DNA from: CAYWXK01 sp964462515
GTDB lineage: Bacteria > Planctomycetota > Phycisphaerae > Sedimentisphaerales > Anaerobacaceae
Direction: 5' to 3'
DNA: 50,527 nucleotides
NCBI GenBank assembly: GCA_964462515.1
Contig: CAYWXK010000029.1
Coordinates: 1-50,527 of the forward strand
In this document: one piece after another, positions 48,498-50,527 of the stretch
Layout of the letters: the number at the start of each line of letters is the position of its first letter
Numbering within the stretch: the first letter of the stretch is position 1
Program-made: the position numbers and the translations under genes
Notes under the pieces: generated by a model
The model's input: the letters and a program-made list of their open reading frames with translations, nothing else
What the model was told of the DNA's origin: nothing
The model's database searches: none

Positions 48498-50471
48498 CTA
48501 TTCTGGAGGTGGATAAGGTGGACTACTTGGAATTGTTATCCACCCTCCGCCAGATTTTTGTTGAGTTTTACCTCTCATCAAATGAATGAGAGTCTTAGGT
48601 TTTAGATATACTTGAGAGTGCCACTTGTAATAGTCGGAGCATTGATACGAGCTTCCGTCTATTCCGACCGTGACCCATTCACGAAGGTCACATGTGAGGA
48701 ACAGATAGTCACCCCCTAATCTATCTCGGTCATGGAACCCGGGACCATCTGTTTGATATATGTGGTCCTGGGATGAGACACTTTTGTCCTCGTCGTCTTC
48801 TCTCAAGTCGTCATTATACCAGTTGTTTGTTTCATCAATATATAATGTCCAAAGGTCATCCCCAAAAATATACCAGTATCTGTACTGTCTCTCTCGATGG
48901 AAATCAAAACTTACCTCCGTTGTAACACCTGAGGGTCTAACTATACCCTGACATTCCATGCAATTGTGAAAGTATTTACAATTAGGATCTGGGTCACCTA
49001 ATTCTCCATCACCATTTGCATCGTCCCAACTGATTTTACCATTCTTATCTGAGCTTCCTTGAAAAAACCTATGCCTCGCATCGTTCTCTTCTGGTGGTTG
49101 TTGAGGACCGAAGCCGAATAGGCCATCGAGTGTTACCTCAAATACGGTTACTTTTACGGTGTCATTAGAACCGCAAGGCACATACGTTGCTTTAAGGTCA
49201 ACATCTCTAAAGGCTCCGGAGCCGGAGACCCCTTCAAGATAACAAAACGTAGGTAAATTTTCAATCGTAAATTCGCTTCCAGAGGGTAACTCCGAACTTA
49301 ACAGACCAAAAAGTTTCTTTTTAGTGTTCGTTTCCCATACCTTTACCTTATCGGGAAAAGTGATACGGACTTTTGTAGTAGGAAAATATGACGGCAGGTC
49401 ATATGGGCTGATGGATACTGAAAAGAGCCGAAGGTCACTATCGCCAATTACAATTTCAGAGTCATCCTTATCGCCGGCATAGACTCCGTTTGGTGGTGTA
49501 TCATTGGGCGTCCATCCATCACCGTCATCATCATTCCAGTTAACATTAATATACTTTCCGGGGTTGACCTCATCTATTTCATTTAGACCGGCGTCTATGT
49601 CCACCTTTACGACAGAAAACCTGACTAAAACGCTGTGGATACATCCCGACTGGTTTACTATATAGGATAACTGCAGCAACACTTCGCGTGCATACGGGAC
49701 ACTGTTTCCTTCAACATAAAGAATCGGCGGCATTTGTTGCACCGGCCACTTCTTTGACCAATCCAGTGGGTCGCCAGTCGGTATTATCAATCCTTGCTTA
49801 TCAGCGCTGCTCCAGATTCGCACTGATGTCGCATTCACCACTTTCAATTCCATCTCGCCGGTATCCAGGTTAGCAGGTAAAATGGAAAGCGAAATTGCAA
49901 CAAGGTCGTCTTCACCATTCACCGGGGCCTCGTCTTTATCTTCAATGCCGTTATTGTTATCGTCATCGTTATTTAGAGACACTAATCCGCCGGGGTTTAA
50001 TTCATTACTGTCATCCGGTACACCATTTATATTAAGGTTCACCTTGACGACAGCAAGCGGCCAAATGTCCACGTCATTTTTGTCAGGCGGCCCGCCTTCC
50101 GCTGCATCATTGTCGTAAACATCAAGTTTTACCGTGTATAGCATTGGGCTGTTGTATGTATGCTCTGTATTGCCGTCAAACCCAGGGTAAGGATAAGCTT
50201 CATAGTGGCTGGTGCCATCGCCAAAAATGAAATGGAAACTTTTTATATAATGTGTGTTTCCCAAGTTAGGGTCGCCACCATCGTCGTCGTATGAATATAA
50301 CCCGTAAAGCCCTATTGTGTCGCCAGCCTTCATATAGTATTTTGTTAAGGACTGGTCAAAATAGGCACTTAATCCCAACTCAGCACAAGGTTTCACAAAG
50401 CAAGCGTAAATTCTGGGTGCACTGGTTATTATAAAGAACAATGCGATGAGAATAAAACACTTTCTACACAT
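48498..50471 (-). CDS. Secreted protein with a PKD-like domain, unknown function
   Basis: 657 residues, beginning 'MCRKCFILIALFFIITSAPR', a signal peptide. Residues about 50-125 show the PKD pattern 'FHFIFGDGTSHYEAYPY' followed by 'HTYNSPMLYTVKLDVYDND', a fold found in secreted carbohydrate-interacting proteins. The rest is rich in aspartate and glycine ('NNDDDNNNGIEDKDEAPVNG', 'NWNDDDGDGWTPNDTPPNG') with two similar 'EVNPGxxxxxNxDDDxxx' blocks at about residues 160-180 and 300-320, so an internal duplication. The final part is Trp/Tyr-rich and ends in a proline-rich tail. No catalytic motif is seen. The start lies very near the window end and no ribosome-binding site is obvious; a longer start is not visible. 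Confidence 0.7.
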   Translation of the reverse strand: MCRKCFILIALFFIITSAPRIYACFVKPCAELGLSAYFDQSLTKYYMKAGDTIGLYGLYSYDDDGGDPNLGNTHYIKSFHFIFGDGTSHYEAYPYPGFDGNTEHTYNSPMLYTVKLDVYDNDAAEGGPPDKNDVDIWPLAVVKVNLNINGVPDDSNELNPGGLVSLNNDDDNNNGIEDKDEAPVNGEDDLVAISLSILPANLDTGEMELKVVNATSVRIWSSADKQGLIIPTGDPLDWSKKWPVQQMPPILYVEGNSVPYAREVLLQLSYIVNQSGCIHSVLVRFSVVKVDIDAGLNEIDEVNPGKYINVNWNDDDGDGWTPNDTPPNGVYAGDKDDSEIVIGDSDLRLFSVSISPYDLPSYFPTTKVRITFPDKVKVWETNTKKKLFGLLSSELPSGSEFTIENLPTFCYLEGVSGSGAFRDVDLKATYVPCGSNDTVKVTVFEVTLDGLFGFGPQQPPEENDARHRFFQGSSDKNGKISWDDANGDGELGDPDPNCKYFHNCMECQGIVRPSGVTTEVSFDFHRERQYRYWYIFGDDLWTLYIDETNNWYNDDLREDDEDKSVSSQDHIYQTDGPGFHDRDRLGGDYLFLTCDLREWVTVGIDGSSYQCSDYYKWHSQVYLKPKTLIHLMRGKTQQKSGGGWITIPSSPPYPPPE

Positions 50472-50527
50472 TTTGTAAACGGCGGAGCAAAATCGCGGCG
50501 GGCGGCGCTTTAAAAACGCGGCACCTA

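Noticed and set aside
1..50527. CRISPR arrays, tRNA or rRNA genes, transposase or integrase genes
   Set aside because: No regularly spaced direct repeats, no cloverleaf or rRNA strings, and no transposase motifs were seen in the intergenic regions read.

Overview
The window looks like a chromosomal segment of a planctomycete, probably from the Phycisphaerae/Sedimentisphaerales side. This rests on gene content read by eye: a Tat-exported Gfo/Idh/MocA oxidoreductase, a DUF1080/TIM-barrel sugar enzyme, heparinase II/III-like and TIM-barrel carbohydrate enzymes, a secreted beta-helix protein ending in a dockerin-like 'GDINGDCIVNLKDFA' segment, FG-GAP and PKD secreted proteins, and a DUF2339/DUF3999 pair. 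Most genes are of medium GC. No tRNA, rRNA, CRISPR array, transposase or phage gene was seen.

Layout. 1-1300 (minus): start of a kdp potassium-pump operon (kdpA cut by the window edge, kdpF, and an extra 26-codon membrane peptide) behind a ydaO-type c-di-AMP riboswitch and a good promoter. 1452-8270: a Nudix hydrolase, then a minus-strand operon of an aspartate aminotransferase, a large GT-C-like membrane protein, a family 2 glycosyltransferase and a gamma-glutamylcyclotransferase/amidoligase-like fusion. 8433-14920 (plus): a lipoprotein, a DUF362 protein, a membrane-anchored tyrosine phosphatase with a duplicated 3' fragment, tsaD, larB and nnrD. 15075-16394 (minus): a secreted beta-helix protein. 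16606-23175 (plus): a Na+/solute symporter, a cystathionine gamma-synthase-like enzyme, a galactokinase-like GHMP kinase and the pyrK-pyrD pair. 23181-30595 (plus): a carbohydrate block of heparinase II/III-like lyase, URO-D-like protein, a small protein, Gfo/Idh/MocA oxidoreductase and a three-domain DUF1080-TIM barrel-lectin protein, which together resemble a 3-keto-glycoside route. 30677-32790 (minus): MATE exporter, YggU/DUF167 and a small protein. 33045-38683: a transglutaminase-like/TPR protein, a GC-rich Tat-exported isomerase-like gene that looks foreign, and a TIM-barrel glycosidase behind a large inverted repeat. 38814-47488 (plus): FG-GAP protein, DUF2339, DUF3999, mnmA and a family 9 glycosyltransferase. 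47710-50471 (minus): two unknown exported or anchored proteins.

The most unusual signal is a set of palindromic elements. Two of them sit in frame inside the 5' ends of genes: a 124-bp element flanked by GTAAA direct repeats six codons after the start of the normally essential gene tsaD, and a block of about 168 bp in the signal-peptide region of the beta-helix gene. Removing either one restores an ordinary N-terminus. This resembles the Rickettsia palindromic elements, but the sequences differ. Related hairpins with TCCGCC...GGCGGATAAA ends lie between genes at about 30.6 and 38.8 kb. Other points of interest are two genes that look leaderless behind identical TTGACA-17-TAATAT promoters, an apparent ATT start codon on larB, and an inverted repeat that masks the ribosome-binding site of the glycosidase at 37241.
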